In this document: piece after piece, positions 48,271-56,142 of the stretch
Layout: each line of letters starts with the position of its first letter
Numbering within the stretch: position 1 is the first letter of the stretch
DNA from: Melaminivora jejuensis
Lineage (GTDB): Bacteria; Pseudomonadota; Gammaproteobacteria; Burkholderiales; Burkholderiaceae_C
DNA length: 64,000 nucleotides
Direction of reading: 5' to 3'
Assembly: GCF_017811175.1 (NCBI RefSeq)
Contig: NZ_JACWIJ010000002.1
Coordinates: 1 to 64,000, forward strand
Program-made: the position numbers and the translations under genes
Notes under the pieces: model-generated
Database searches by the model: none
What the model was told of the DNA's origin: nothing
The model's input: only the letters and a program-made list of their open reading frames with translations

Positions 48271-49452
48271 AAAAATTCAGGGCTTTTGGCCCCCTATGCC
48301 TGCGATCCGGCCCATACCCGTGGGCGGCGCCATCCGCAGCCGCCTGCGCCCACGCGCACCGAATACCAGCGCGACCGCGACCGCATCGTCCACTCCTCGG
48401 CCTTCCGGCGCCTGGTCTATAAAACCCAGGTCTTCGTCAACCACGAGGGCGATCTGTACCGCACCCGGCTGACGCACTCGCTGGAGGTGGCGCAACTGGC
48501 GCGCTCCATCGCCCGCTCGCTGCGTCTCAACGAGGATCTGGTCGAGGCCATCAGCCTGGCGCACGACCTGGGCCACACGCCCTTCGGCCATGCCGGCCAG
48601 GACGCGCTCAACGCCTGTATGCAGGGCTTTGGCGGCTTCGAGCACAACCTGCAAAGCCTGCGCGTGGTGGACTGGCTGGAGGAGCGCTACCCCGAATTCG
48701 ACGGCTTGAACCTGACGTTCGAGACGCGCGAGGGCATCTTGAAGCACTGCTCGCGGCGCAACGCCGAGCTGCTGGAGTCGCGCGAGCCGCACGGCGTGGC
48801 CTGGCGCTTCCTGCACGGCGGCCAGCCCAGCCTGGAGGCGCAGCTGTGCAACCTGGCCGACGAGATCGCCTACAACGCGCACGACATCGACGACGGCGTG
48901 CGCGCCGGCCTGGTGACGCTGGCGCAGTTGCGCGAGGTGCCGCTGTTCGACCGCTACCGCGCAGCGGTGCAGAGCCAATACCCGCAGCTGGCCGAGCCGG
49001 CTGGCCAGCGCCGGCTGCTGCACGAGGCCATCCGGCGGATGCTCAGCGACCAGGTCTATGACGTGATCGACAGCACGCGCGCCGCCCTGGCACGCCACCA
49101 CCCGGACAGCGTGCAGGCGGTGCGGGCGCTGCCGGCGCTGGTGTGTTTTTCGGCTGCCATGCGCGCGCAGTCGCTGCAGCTCAAGCAGTTTCTGATGCGC
49201 GCGCTGTACCGCCATCCGCAGGTGGCGCAGACCATGGATGCAGCCCAGCAGATCGTGCGTGAGCTGTTCGCCGCCTACCTGGCCGCGCCGCACGAGCTGC
49301 CCGTCGCCCAGGCGCAGCAGGCCCGGCAGGCGCTGGCGGCGGGCGCGCCGGCGCAAGGCGCCCGCGTCGTGGCCGATTTCATCGCCGGCATGACCGACCG
49401 CTTTGCCGCACGCGAGCACGAGCGGCTGACGGGGCTGCGGCTGCTGGTTTGA
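48265..49452 (+). CDS. dgt: Deoxyguanosinetriphosphate triphosphohydrolase (dGTPase-like)
   Basis: Intact, 395 residues. HD-domain ligands are the His in YRTRLTHSLEVAQLARSIAR, HD in ISLAHDLGHTPFGHAGQDAL, and the Asp in LADEIAYNAHDIDDGVRAG. N-terminal YQRDRDRIVHSSAFRRLVYK is conserved. It hydrolyses dNTP to deoxynucleoside and triphosphate. The first ATG in frame lies inside a repeat copy, with only GGTTTGAGG (weak GAGG) as a ribosome-binding site. It follows aroB, as in many relatives. Confidence 0.92.
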   Translation: MTKNSGLLAPYACDPAHTRGRRHPQPPAPTRTEYQRDRDRIVHSSAFRRLVYKTQVFVNHEGDLYRTRLTHSLEVAQLARSIARSLRLNEDLVEAISLAHDLGHTPFGHAGQDALNACMQGFGGFEHNLQSLRVVDWLEERYPEFDGLNLTFETREGILKHCSRRNAELLESREPHGVAWRFLHGGQPSLEAQLCNLADEIAYNAHDIDDGVRAGLVTLAQLREVPLFDRYRAAVQSQYPQLAEPAGQRRLLHEAIRRMLSDQVYDVIDSTRAALARHHPDSVQAVRALPALVCFSAAMRAQSLQLKQFLMRALYRHPQVAQTMDAAQQIVRELFAAYLAAPHELPVAQAQQARQALAAGAPAQGARVVADFIAGMTDRFAAREHERLTGLRLLV

Positions 49453-49519
49453 GAGGGTTTGGGCGCGCTTCCTAGAATCGCGGCTTTCCCTTTTCGCCAC
49501 ACCAGCCACGGAACGCCCC

Positions 49520-50236
49520 ATGCCCCAGCACCCAGCCAACCCGCAAAGCCCGAGCGACACCGGCCCTGGCACCGATGCCAGCACCCCGGACGCCATCGTC
49601 ATCGAGGACATGGTGCGCTGGCTGGAGCGCGCCGTGATCGACCTGAACCTGTGCCCCTTTGCCAAGGGCGTCCACGCCAAGGGGCAGATCCACTACGTCG
49701 TCAGCCAGGCCACTGATGCGCGCGGGCTGCTGCAGGAGCTGGCTGATGAGCTGGAGGCACTGGCCGAGGCCTCGCCCGAGCGGCGCGACACCACGCTGCT
49801 GATGGCGCCGCACTGCATGGCGGATTTTCTGGATTTCAACGATTTCCTGGAGCTGGCCGACGAGCTGGTCGAGACGCTGGAGCTGGCCGGCATCCTGCAG
49901 GTGGCATCGTTCCATCCGCAGTTCCAGTTCGCCGGCACGCAGGCGGATGACGTCAGCAACTGCACCAACCGCGCGCCGTACCCGACGCTGCACCTGTTGC
50001 GCGAGGACAGCATCGACCGCGCGGTCGAGGCCTTCCCCGAGGCCGAGGCCATTTTCGAGCGCAACATCGAAGTGCTGGAGGGGTTGGGGGCCGAGGGCTG
50101 GACGGCGCTGAACGTCGGCCCGCGCTGCCCGCTGCATGGCGGCCTGCCCGAGCCGGCTCCTGGGCGCGGCCCTGGCAATGCCGCTGCCGATGGCCAGTCC
50201 GGCGGCAAGGCTGGCGCCGGCGGGCAGCAGCCATGA
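49520..50236 (+). CDS. DUF1415 domain protein
   Basis: Intact, 238 residues. After a Pro/Ser/Thr-rich start the conserved part begins MVRWLERAVIDLNLCPFAKG, followed by DTTLLMAPHCMADFLDFNDF, ILQVASFHPQFQFAGTQADD and NCTNRAPYPTLHLLREDSID, all DUF1415 landmarks. The CPFA Cys and conserved His and Asn could make a metal or catalytic site, but no function is known. The C-terminal Gly/Ala-rich tail overlaps the methyltransferase start. Confidence 0.85.
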   Translation: MPQHPANPQSPSDTGPGTDASTPDAIVIEDMVRWLERAVIDLNLCPFAKGVHAKGQIHYVVSQATDARGLLQELADELEALAEASPERRDTTLLMAPHCMADFLDFNDFLELADELVETLELAGILQVASFHPQFQFAGTQADDVSNCTNRAPYPTLHLLREDSIDRAVEAFPEAEAIFERNIEVLEGLGAEGWTALNVGPRCPLHGGLPEPAPGRGPGNAAADGQSGGKAGAGGQQP

Positions 50237-51159
50237 GCGGCGCAGCGCAGGCACGCCCGGGCGGCAGGCCGGGCAAGGGCGGCAAGAACAGGCCAGAGGG
50301 AGCCGGGCAGGGCAGGGGTGCGGCGCAGGACGCCGCCGTGCTGGCCGAGCTGCGCCCCGGCCAGTCCATCGAGCTGCTCAAGGAGTTGCACATCCTGACG
50401 CGCGAGGGCCGGCTGAACCAGGACTCGCGGCGCAAGCTCAAGCAGGTCTATCACCTGTACCAGTTCATCGAGCCGCTGCTGGCCGAGGCCGCGCAGGACG
50501 GCCACGCGCCGCTGCTGGCTGACCACGGTGCGGGCAAGTCCTACCTGGGCTTCATCCTGTATGACCTGTTTTTCAAGCAGCTCGGGCGCGGCGAGATCTA
50601 CGGCATCGAGTGGCGCGCGGAACTCGTGCAGCGTTCGCGCGAGCTGGCGGCACGCCTGGGCTTCGAGCGGATGCACTTTCTGGACATGGCAGTGGCCGAT
50701 GCCGCAGGCGCGGCGCAGCTGCCCGAGGGCTTCGACATCGTGACCGCGCTGCACGCCTGCGACACCGCCACCGACGACGCTATTCGCTTCGGCCTGGCCA
50801 AGCAGGCGCGCGCCATGGTGCTGGTGCCGTGCTGCCAGGCCGAGGTCGCGGCCAGTCTGCGCCAGGGCAAGGCGCTCGCCCTGTCGCGCACGCCGCTGGC
50901 CGAGCTGTGGCGCCACCCCATCCACACGCGCGAGCTGGGCAGCCAGATCACCAACGTGCTGCGCTGCCTGCATCTGGAGGCCTCGGGCTACCAGGTTACG
51001 GTGACCGAGCTGGTCGGCTGGGAGCACAGCCTGAAGAACGAGCTGATCCTGGCGCGTTTCACCGGCCAGAAAAAGCGCAGTGCCGCCGAGCGCCTGGCCG
51101 CCATCCTGGACGAGTTTGGCCTGCGCGCCGCGCTGGGGGCGCGCTTCGGGCTGGCCTGA
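50233..51159 (+). CDS. Class I SAM-dependent methyltransferase (Methyltransf_32-like)
   Basis: Intact, 308 residues. A basic Gly-rich N-terminal tail (about 35 residues) precedes the fold. The SAM motif is PLLADHGAGKSYLGFILYDL, motif II is around EIYGIEWRAELVQRSRELA, and HACDTATDDAIRFGL is the typical HACD segment of PF13679 proteins. A Cys pair in VLVPCCQAEVAASL follows. Related proteins act on RNA or glutathione-like thiols; the substrate here is unknown. Coupled to the DUF1415 gene by ATGA overlap. Confidence 0.8.
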   Translation: MSGAAQARPGGRPGKGGKNRPEGAGQGRGAAQDAAVLAELRPGQSIELLKELHILTREGRLNQDSRRKLKQVYHLYQFIEPLLAEAAQDGHAPLLADHGAGKSYLGFILYDLFFKQLGRGEIYGIEWRAELVQRSRELAARLGFERMHFLDMAVADAAGAAQLPEGFDIVTALHACDTATDDAIRFGLAKQARAMVLVPCCQAEVAASLRQGKALALSRTPLAELWRHPIHTRELGSQITNVLRCLHLEASGYQVTVTELVGWEHSLKNELILARFTGQKKRSAAERLAAILDEFGLRAALGARFGLA

Positions 51160-51280
51160 GGAGGTTGCCCGGCGGGTATTGCACTGCGGGAAAGCCCCCG
51201 CTACTCCTGCCACGCCGAGTCCGGTAGTGTGCGGCGCTGCCGGCTGCCTCAGCCGCTTGGAACAACAGGAGACTCCCACC

Positions 51281-52276
51281 ATGCCCTTGAACGGCTTTTT
51301 CTCGCGTCGCACTCTGGTGCGCTCCATGGCTGGCCTGGCCGCTGCCGACGCCTTGGGCGTGCAGGCCCAGGCAGGTGCCGGCTACCCCAGCAAGCCGGTG
51401 CGCATCGTCGTCGGCTTCTCGGCGGGCGGTACCACCGACATCGTCGCGCGCCTGATGGCGCAGGAGCTGACCGAGGCGCTGGGCCAGTCCTTCGTCGTGG
51501 ACAACAAGCCCGGCGGCGGCAGCAACATCGCCACCGACCTGGTGCGCCAGGCGCCTGCCGATGGCTACACGCTGCTGTTCGTGGCCGTGACCAGCACCAT
51601 CAACCAGACGCTGTACCCGAACATCAAGTTCGACCTGATGCGCGACTTTGAGGCCGTGGCGCTGGGTGCCAAGGTGCCCAACATCCTGGTGGTGCATCCC
51701 AGCGTGCCGGCCAAAACGGTGCCCGAGCTGATTGCCTGGGCGCGCGCCAACAACGACACGGCCTCCTATGCCTCCTCGGGCAGCGGCACGTCCATCCACA
51801 TGGCCGGCGAGATGTTCAAGGTGCGCACCGGTCTGCAGACCCAGCACGTGCCCTACAAGGGCAGCGCCCCGGCCATGACCGACCTGATCGGCGGCCAGGT
51901 GCAGTTCATGTTCGACAACATGCCCTCGGCCTGGCCGCACGTGCAGTCGGGCAAGCTGCGCGCGCTGGCCGTGACGACCAAGAAGCGCTCGCCCTCGGCG
52001 CCGGACGTGCCGACCATGGAGGAAAGCGGCGTGGCGCCGTTCGATGTCACCTCCTGGTTCGGCCTGCTGGCGCCCAAGGGCACGCCGCCCGAGATCGTCG
52101 CCCGGCTCAACAAGGTCATGAACGACGCCTTCGACAAGCCCAACATCCAGCAGTCCTACGCCAAGCTGGGCGCCATGGCCGAGAAGAACAGCCCGCAGGA
52201 CTTCGCGCGCTTCATCGACAGCGAGGTCAAGGGCTGGGCGCCCATCGTCAAGGCCTCGGGCGCACGGGTGGACTGA
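51281..52276 (+). CDS. Bug/TctC-family tripartite tricarboxylate transporter binding protein
   Basis: Intact, 331 residues, after an AACAGGAG site. The signal region FSRRTLVRSMAGLAAADALG has a twin-arginine-like RR. Bug-fold hallmarks are YPSKPVRIVVGFSAGGTTDI, VVDNKPGGGSNIATDLVRQA, YTLLFVAVT and KVPNILVVHPS. It binds an organic acid in the periplasm. No TctA/TctB genes are adjacent, as with many orphan Bug proteins, although a tctB gene starts at 63878. Confidence 0.88.
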   Translation: MPLNGFFSRRTLVRSMAGLAAADALGVQAQAGAGYPSKPVRIVVGFSAGGTTDIVARLMAQELTEALGQSFVVDNKPGGGSNIATDLVRQAPADGYTLLFVAVTSTINQTLYPNIKFDLMRDFEAVALGAKVPNILVVHPSVPAKTVPELIAWARANNDTASYASSGSGTSIHMAGEMFKVRTGLQTQHVPYKGSAPAMTDLIGGQVQFMFDNMPSAWPHVQSGKLRALAVTTKKRSPSAPDVPTMEESGVAPFDVTSWFGLLAPKGTPPEIVARLNKVMNDAFDKPNIQQSYAKLGAMAEKNSPQDFARFIDSEVKGWAPIVKASGARVD

Positions 52277-52396
52277 CGCCGGCGCCGGGCGATACGGCAA
52301 AGATGGGACAATTGCGGGTTTTCCTGGGCGCCAGCGCCCGGGACGACGCTTTTTGCTTCGCCTGCTTTCCCTCAACTCCCCACCTTTGCCAAACCC

Positions 52397-53199
52397 ATGA
52401 AGAAGTTCGCCGCTGTCGCCCTGTTGACCCTCACCGCCGTGCTTGCCGGCTGCTCCAAGCAGGAAAGCGCCGCCCCGCTGCTGCCGCACCCACGCCCGAG
52501 CCTGCGGCCATCACCAAGATCGTGGTCGGCCTGGACGACAACTTCCCGCCCATGGGCTTTCGTGACGACAAGAACGAGCTGGTCGGCTTCGACATCGACA
52601 TGGCCAGGGAAGCCGCCAAGCGCCTGGGCCTGGAGGTCGAGTTCAAGCCCATCGACTGGAGCGCCAAGGAGGCCGAGCTGTCGGGCAAGCGCGTCGATGC
52701 GCTGTGGAACGGCCTGACCATCACCGAAGAGCGCAAGCAAAACATCGCCTTCACCGCGCCCTACATGGAAAACCACCAGATCATCGTGGTGCCCGCCAAC
52801 TCCGAGATCAAGGCCAAGGCCGATCTGGCCGGCAAGGTGGTCGGCGCGCAGGAAGGCTCCAGCGCGGTGGACGCCATCAAGAAGGAAGCCGCCGTCTTCG
52901 AATCCTTCAAGGAGCTCAAGACCTTTGGCGACAACGTGACCGCGCTGATGGACTTGAGCACGGGCCGCCTGGAGGCCGTGGTGGTCGATGAGGTCGTGGG
53001 CCGCTACTACGTGGCCAAGAAGCCCGACCAGTACGCCGTGCTGGACGAGAACTTCGGCACCGAGGAGTACGGCGTGGGTGTGCGCAAGGACGACACCGAC
53101 CTGCAAGGCAAGCTGGACAAGGCCCTGAACGAGATGAAGGGCGACGGCGCCGCCGCCAAGATTGCCGAGCAGTGGTTCGGCAAGAACATCATCAAGTGA
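52397..53199 (+). CDS. Polar amino acid ABC transporter substrate-binding protein, one frameshift
   Basis: About 268 residues. MKKFAAVALLTLTAVLAGCS is a lipoprotein signal (lipobox LAGC). The frame breaks near 52485 in the Pro/Ala-rich linker. It resumes as PEPAAITKIVVGLDDNFPPM and continues with FDIDMAREAAKRLGLEVEFK, DALWNGLTITEERKQNIAFT and the late LNEMKGDGAAAKIAEQWFGK. This is a family 3 solute-binding protein for amino acids. The permease and ATPase genes follow in order. Confidence 0.87.
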
Positions 53200-53223
53200 T
53201 TGCGCTATTGCGTTATTGCGCTA
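53200..53223 (+). repeat. Three tandem 8-bp repeats
   Basis: TTGCGCTA-TTGCGTTA-TTGCGCTA directly after the binding-protein stop. A short microsatellite-like tract; no coding effect. Confidence 0.7.
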
Positions 53224-53237
53224 TCGGTCAATCATCA

Positions 53238-53297
53238 ATTTTGATAGCTGGCTGCGCTTGACTGGTGCGGCTTTGAGCCACTTTTCATTCATTTTTT
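53238..53297 (+). repeat. Dispersed AGCGCTTG intergenic repeat, copy 11
   Basis: ATTTTGATAGCTGGCTGCGC then TTGACTGGTGCGGCTTTGAG. The CTTG/CAAG stem is degraded (GCGG). It sits between binding-protein and permease genes. Confidence 0.85.
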
Positions 53298-53299
53298 GA

Positions 53300-53335
53300 C
53301 CCCCTTCCCCGATGGGGGAGGGCTGGGGAGGGGGC
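53300..53335 (+). repeat. GC-rich CCCCTTCCCC..GGGGGAGGG repeat arm
   Basis: CCCCCTTCCCCGATGGGGGA then GGGCTGGGGAGGGGGC, related to the left arm of the element at 21040. It directly follows repeat copy 11 and ends 15 bases before the permease start. Confidence 0.7.
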
Positions 53336-53350
53336 TACTCCCGCCCACGC

Positions 53351-54004
53351 ATGGATTACGTTCTCTCCCTCATCGCGCCGCTGGCGCAGGGCGCTGCGGT
53401 CACGCTCAAGCTGTTTGCCATCACGCTGGCGCTGGCCCTGCCGCTGGGCCTGGCGCTGGCGCTGGCGCGGCTGTCGCCCCTCAAGCCCCTGTCGGGGGCC
53501 GTGAATGGCTACATCTGGCTGATGCGCGGCACGCCGCTGATGCTGCAGATGCTGTTCATCTACTTTGCGCTGCCCTTCGTGCCGGTGGTGGGCGTGCGCC
53601 TGCCGGACTTCCCGGCGGCGGTGGCGGCCTTTGCGCTGAACTACGCCGCCTACTTTGCCGAGATCTTCCGCGCCGGCATCCAGTCCGTCGATCGCGGCCA
53701 GTACGAGGCCGCCAAGGTGCTGGGCATGAGCTACCCGCAGACCATGCGCCGCATCGTGCTGCCGCAGATGGTGCGCACCATCTTGCCGCCCATGAGCAAC
53801 GAGACCATCACCCTGGTCAAGGACACGTCGCTGATCTATGTGCTGGCGCTCAACGACCTGCTGCGCGCCGCGCGCGGCATCGTGCAGCGCGACTTCACCA
53901 CCACGCCCTTCATCGTCGCCGCCGCGTTCTATCTGCTCATGACGCTGGTGCTGACCTGGGGCTTCCAGCGCCTGGAGCAACGCTATGCCAAGTTCGACCA
54001 GTGA
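53351..54004 (+). CDS. Polar amino acid ABC transporter permease
   Basis: Intact, 217 residues from ATG at 53351. HisM/GlnP-type permease with five hydrophobic segments. It has the conserved EAA loop in RGQYEAAKVLGMSYPQTMRR. Other motifs are YIWLMRGTPLMLQMLFIYFA and NETITLVKDTSLIYVLALND. No upstream Shine-Dalgarno site is evident because the two repeats fill the leader. Works with the flanking binding protein and ATPase. Confidence 0.9.
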   Translation: MDYVLSLIAPLAQGAAVTLKLFAITLALALPLGLALALARLSPLKPLSGAVNGYIWLMRGTPLMLQMLFIYFALPFVPVVGVRLPDFPAAVAAFALNYAAYFAEIFRAGIQSVDRGQYEAAKVLGMSYPQTMRRIVLPQMVRTILPPMSNETITLVKDTSLIYVLALNDLLRAARGIVQRDFTTTPFIVAAAFYLLMTLVLTWGFQRLEQRYAKFDQ

Positions 54005-54782
54005 TGCTGGCGCCGTGGGCGCGCCCCCGATGATCGAGGCGCGCGACGTGCGCAAGCGCTTTGGCAGCCACGAGGTGCTGCGCGGCGTCTCGCTGTCCGT
54101 GCGCGCCGGCGAGGTGGTGGCCATCATCGGCCCCTCTGGCTCGGGCAAGAGCACTTTCCTGCGCTGCCTGAACCACCTGGAGACCATCGACAGCGGCCAC
54201 ATCGCCATTGCCGGCGACACCCTGGCCACCACCGACGCCGAGGGCCGCTGCGTCTATGTGCCCGATCCGCACCTGCGCCGCATCTGCGCGCGCACCGGCA
54301 TGGTGTTCCAGCACTTCAACCTGTTTCCGCATCTCACGGTGCTGCAGAACCTGATCGAAGCGCCCATGGTGGTGCAGGGCCTGGCGCGCGATGCGGCGAT
54401 TGCGCGCGCCGAAGGCCTGCTGGCCAAAGTCGGCCTGACACAAAAGCGCGACAACTACCCGGCGCGCCTGTCGGGCGGGCAAAAGCAGCGCGTGGCGATT
54501 GCCCGGGCGCTGGCCATGCAGCCCGAGGTCATGCTGTTCGACGAGCCGACCTCGGCACTCGATCCCGAGCTCACGGGCGAGGTGCTGCGCACCATGCGCG
54601 AGCTGGCCGACGGGCGCATGACCATGCTGGTAGTCACGCACGAGATGGGTTTTGCGCGCGAAGTGGCCAACACCGTGGCCTTCATGGATCAGGGCGAGCT
54701 GATCGCGGCCCGCCCGGCGCGCGAGTTCTTTGCCGATCCGGGCAACGAGCGGGCGCGGGCGTTTTTGAACCATATGCTCTGA
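53985..54782 (+). CDS. Polar amino acid ABC transporter ATP-binding protein
   Basis: Intact, 265 residues from ATG at 53985, which overlaps the permease end and has GGAGC upstream. An in-frame ATG at 54030 gives the more usual 250 residues (MIEARDVRKRFGSHEVLRGV). Walker A is GPSGSGKST, the signature is LSGGQKQRVAIARALA, Walker B is VMLFDEPTSALDPEL and the switch His is in VVTHEMGFAREVA. GlnQ/HisP family. Confidence 0.92.
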   Translation: MPSSTSDAGAVGAPPMIEARDVRKRFGSHEVLRGVSLSVRAGEVVAIIGPSGSGKSTFLRCLNHLETIDSGHIAIAGDTLATTDAEGRCVYVPDPHLRRICARTGMVFQHFNLFPHLTVLQNLIEAPMVVQGLARDAAIARAEGLLAKVGLTQKRDNYPARLSGGQKQRVAIARALAMQPEVMLFDEPTSALDPELTGEVLRTMRELADGRMTMLVVTHEMGFAREVANTVAFMDQGELIAARPAREFFADPGNERARAFLNHML

Positions 54783-54945
54783 TACGAGTTTGCGTTCGGC
54801 GAGATGGGCTCGGCCCACGAGAACCCTGTCGATGGCTGGGCGCAGGTGCGATGAGGGTCGCAGAGGCAGCAACAGACCCGATTGCATGCTCTGCAGCACC
54901 GCGCCCTAGGCCAGTCGTGGCGTTTGGGGCGTTGCCGCGCCGCCC

Positions 54946-55587
54946 TCACCGCAGCGAGAATTTCTCCCCGGCCGCACGAATGCCCCAGATCAGTTCGACA
55001 AAGGCCGTGTTGTTGATCAGCGGCTCGTCGCCCAGGATCAACCAGTAACCCACGCCATCCACCCAAAACAGCATGAAACTGGTGGTGGGCATGACCATGT
55101 CGATGCTCTCGAAGAACGATACCGCCCGGCCTGTGCCGGTCCAGCCGCGCTGCTTCTGGCGCGCGGCGAAAGTGAAAAACTCGGCAGCCGCGGCGCACAA
55201 GGTGTCGGCCTCGTCCTCTGAATAGCCCACGCGAGCCAGGCAAAAGCCGTCGTCGGAGGCCAGCGCTGCCAGCCGCGCGCCGGACAGGCCGGCGATGGCG
55301 TGCGGCAGATAGTTGTCCAGCCGCACGTCGGGCGCCCTGAGTTCGCGCTGCACTTCGTGCGCCCAGCCCTCGCGCAGCGCGCGCGCCAGCAGCTCCTGAT
55401 GAGCCGGATGCTGCGCCAGCCATGCGCGTCGCGTCGGCGCCGCGCCGCGCGGCAACAGGGTTTGCAGCAGGGCGCTGTCCTCGTCCGGCTGGCGCTCGGC
55501 GAACACGCGCAGGGCGCCTGCTGGCGTCAGCATCAGCCAGGGGCCAGCGGCCGGGGCGTTGGCGCTCGGGTCCTGCTCGGCCGTCAT
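54946..55587 (-). CDS. Uncharacterised protein, last gene of the Roadblock/GTPase operon
   Basis: 213 residues, unrecognised. The start (55587) overlaps the GTPase stop by four bases. An N-terminal disordered stretch (about 1-16) precedes a compact alpha/beta-looking region. The hydrophobic, aromatic C-terminal part contains FFESIDMVMPTTSFMLFWVD, YWLILGDEPLINNTAFVELI and ends GEKFSLR. No signal peptide or long membrane helix. The final strand-rich half could be a Roadblock-like or profilin-like sheet, but this is a guess. Strict coupling to the GTPase suggests a partner or regulator. Confidence 0.7.
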   Translation of the reverse strand: MTAEQDPSANAPAAGPWLMLTPAGALRVFAERQPDEDSALLQTLLPRGAAPTRRAWLAQHPAHQELLARALREGWAHEVQRELRAPDVRLDNYLPHAIAGLSGARLAALASDDGFCLARVGYSEDEADTLCAAAAEFFTFAARQKQRGWTGTGRAVSFFESIDMVMPTTSFMLFWVDGVGYWLILGDEPLINNTAFVELIWGIRAAGEKFSLR

Positions 55588-56129
55588 GACGCGGCGCCCG
55601 CGAATGGGTCGATGTCGTAGATCAGCGCCGTAACCAGCGCCGCCATGTGGGCGCGGCTGCGCGCGTCGGTGTCCATGACGGTCGGCGGCAGACCCAGCGA
55701 CACCAGCTCGCGCGCCACCTCCTGGCGCGCCTGCCAGCCGGCCGCCTCGGCATGGGTGATGCCGACCACCAGCGTCGTGCGGACGATGAAGTCGCGCAGA
55801 GCCGTCACGTAGGTGCGCAGATCGGCTACCGGATTGCTCGCTTGACCATTCAGCAGCAGCACCAGGCCCAGGGCGTTTTCCGACAAGATGTCCCACATGA
55901 AATCAAAGCGCTTCTGGCCGGGCGCGCCGTACAGCCGCACCTGGTCGCCATTGGCTAGGCGCATCAGGCCGTAGTCCATGGCCACGGTGGTGGTTTCCTT
56001 GAGCAGGCGCACGTCGTCTGACGCCTTGGCCTCGGTGCTGACCACTTCGATATCCGACAGGCTCTGGATGGCCGTCGTCTTGCCCGCCCCGACGGGGCCG
56101 GCGAACAGAAGCTTGTAGATCTGTGCCAT
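55584..56129 (-). CDS. MglA/COG2229-type small GTPase
   Basis: Intact, 181 residues. G1 is FAGPVGAGKTTAIQSL (Walker A 11-19), a switch I region with ETTTVAMDYG (TTT matching the MglA/CvnD type), and G3-like LYGAPGQKRFDFMWD with the catalytic-region Gln. The NKxD of G4 is replaced by VVGITHAEAA, so nucleotide specificity is uncertain. The family contains bacterial polarity and signalling switches whose GTPase-activating partners are Roadblock/LC7 proteins such as MglB; a Roadblock gene heads this operon. Likely cytoplasmic and recruited to a membrane or pole. Confidence 0.85.
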   Translation of the reverse strand: MAQIYKLLFAGPVGAGKTTAIQSLSDIEVVSTEAKASDDVRLLKETTTVAMDYGLMRLANGDQVRLYGAPGQKRFDFMWDILSENALGLVLLLNGQASNPVADLRTYVTALRDFIVRTTLVVGITHAEAAGWQARQEVARELVSLGLPPTVMDTDARSRAHMAALVTALIYDIDPFAGAAS

Positions 56130-56142
56130 AGTCTGGACTGCG

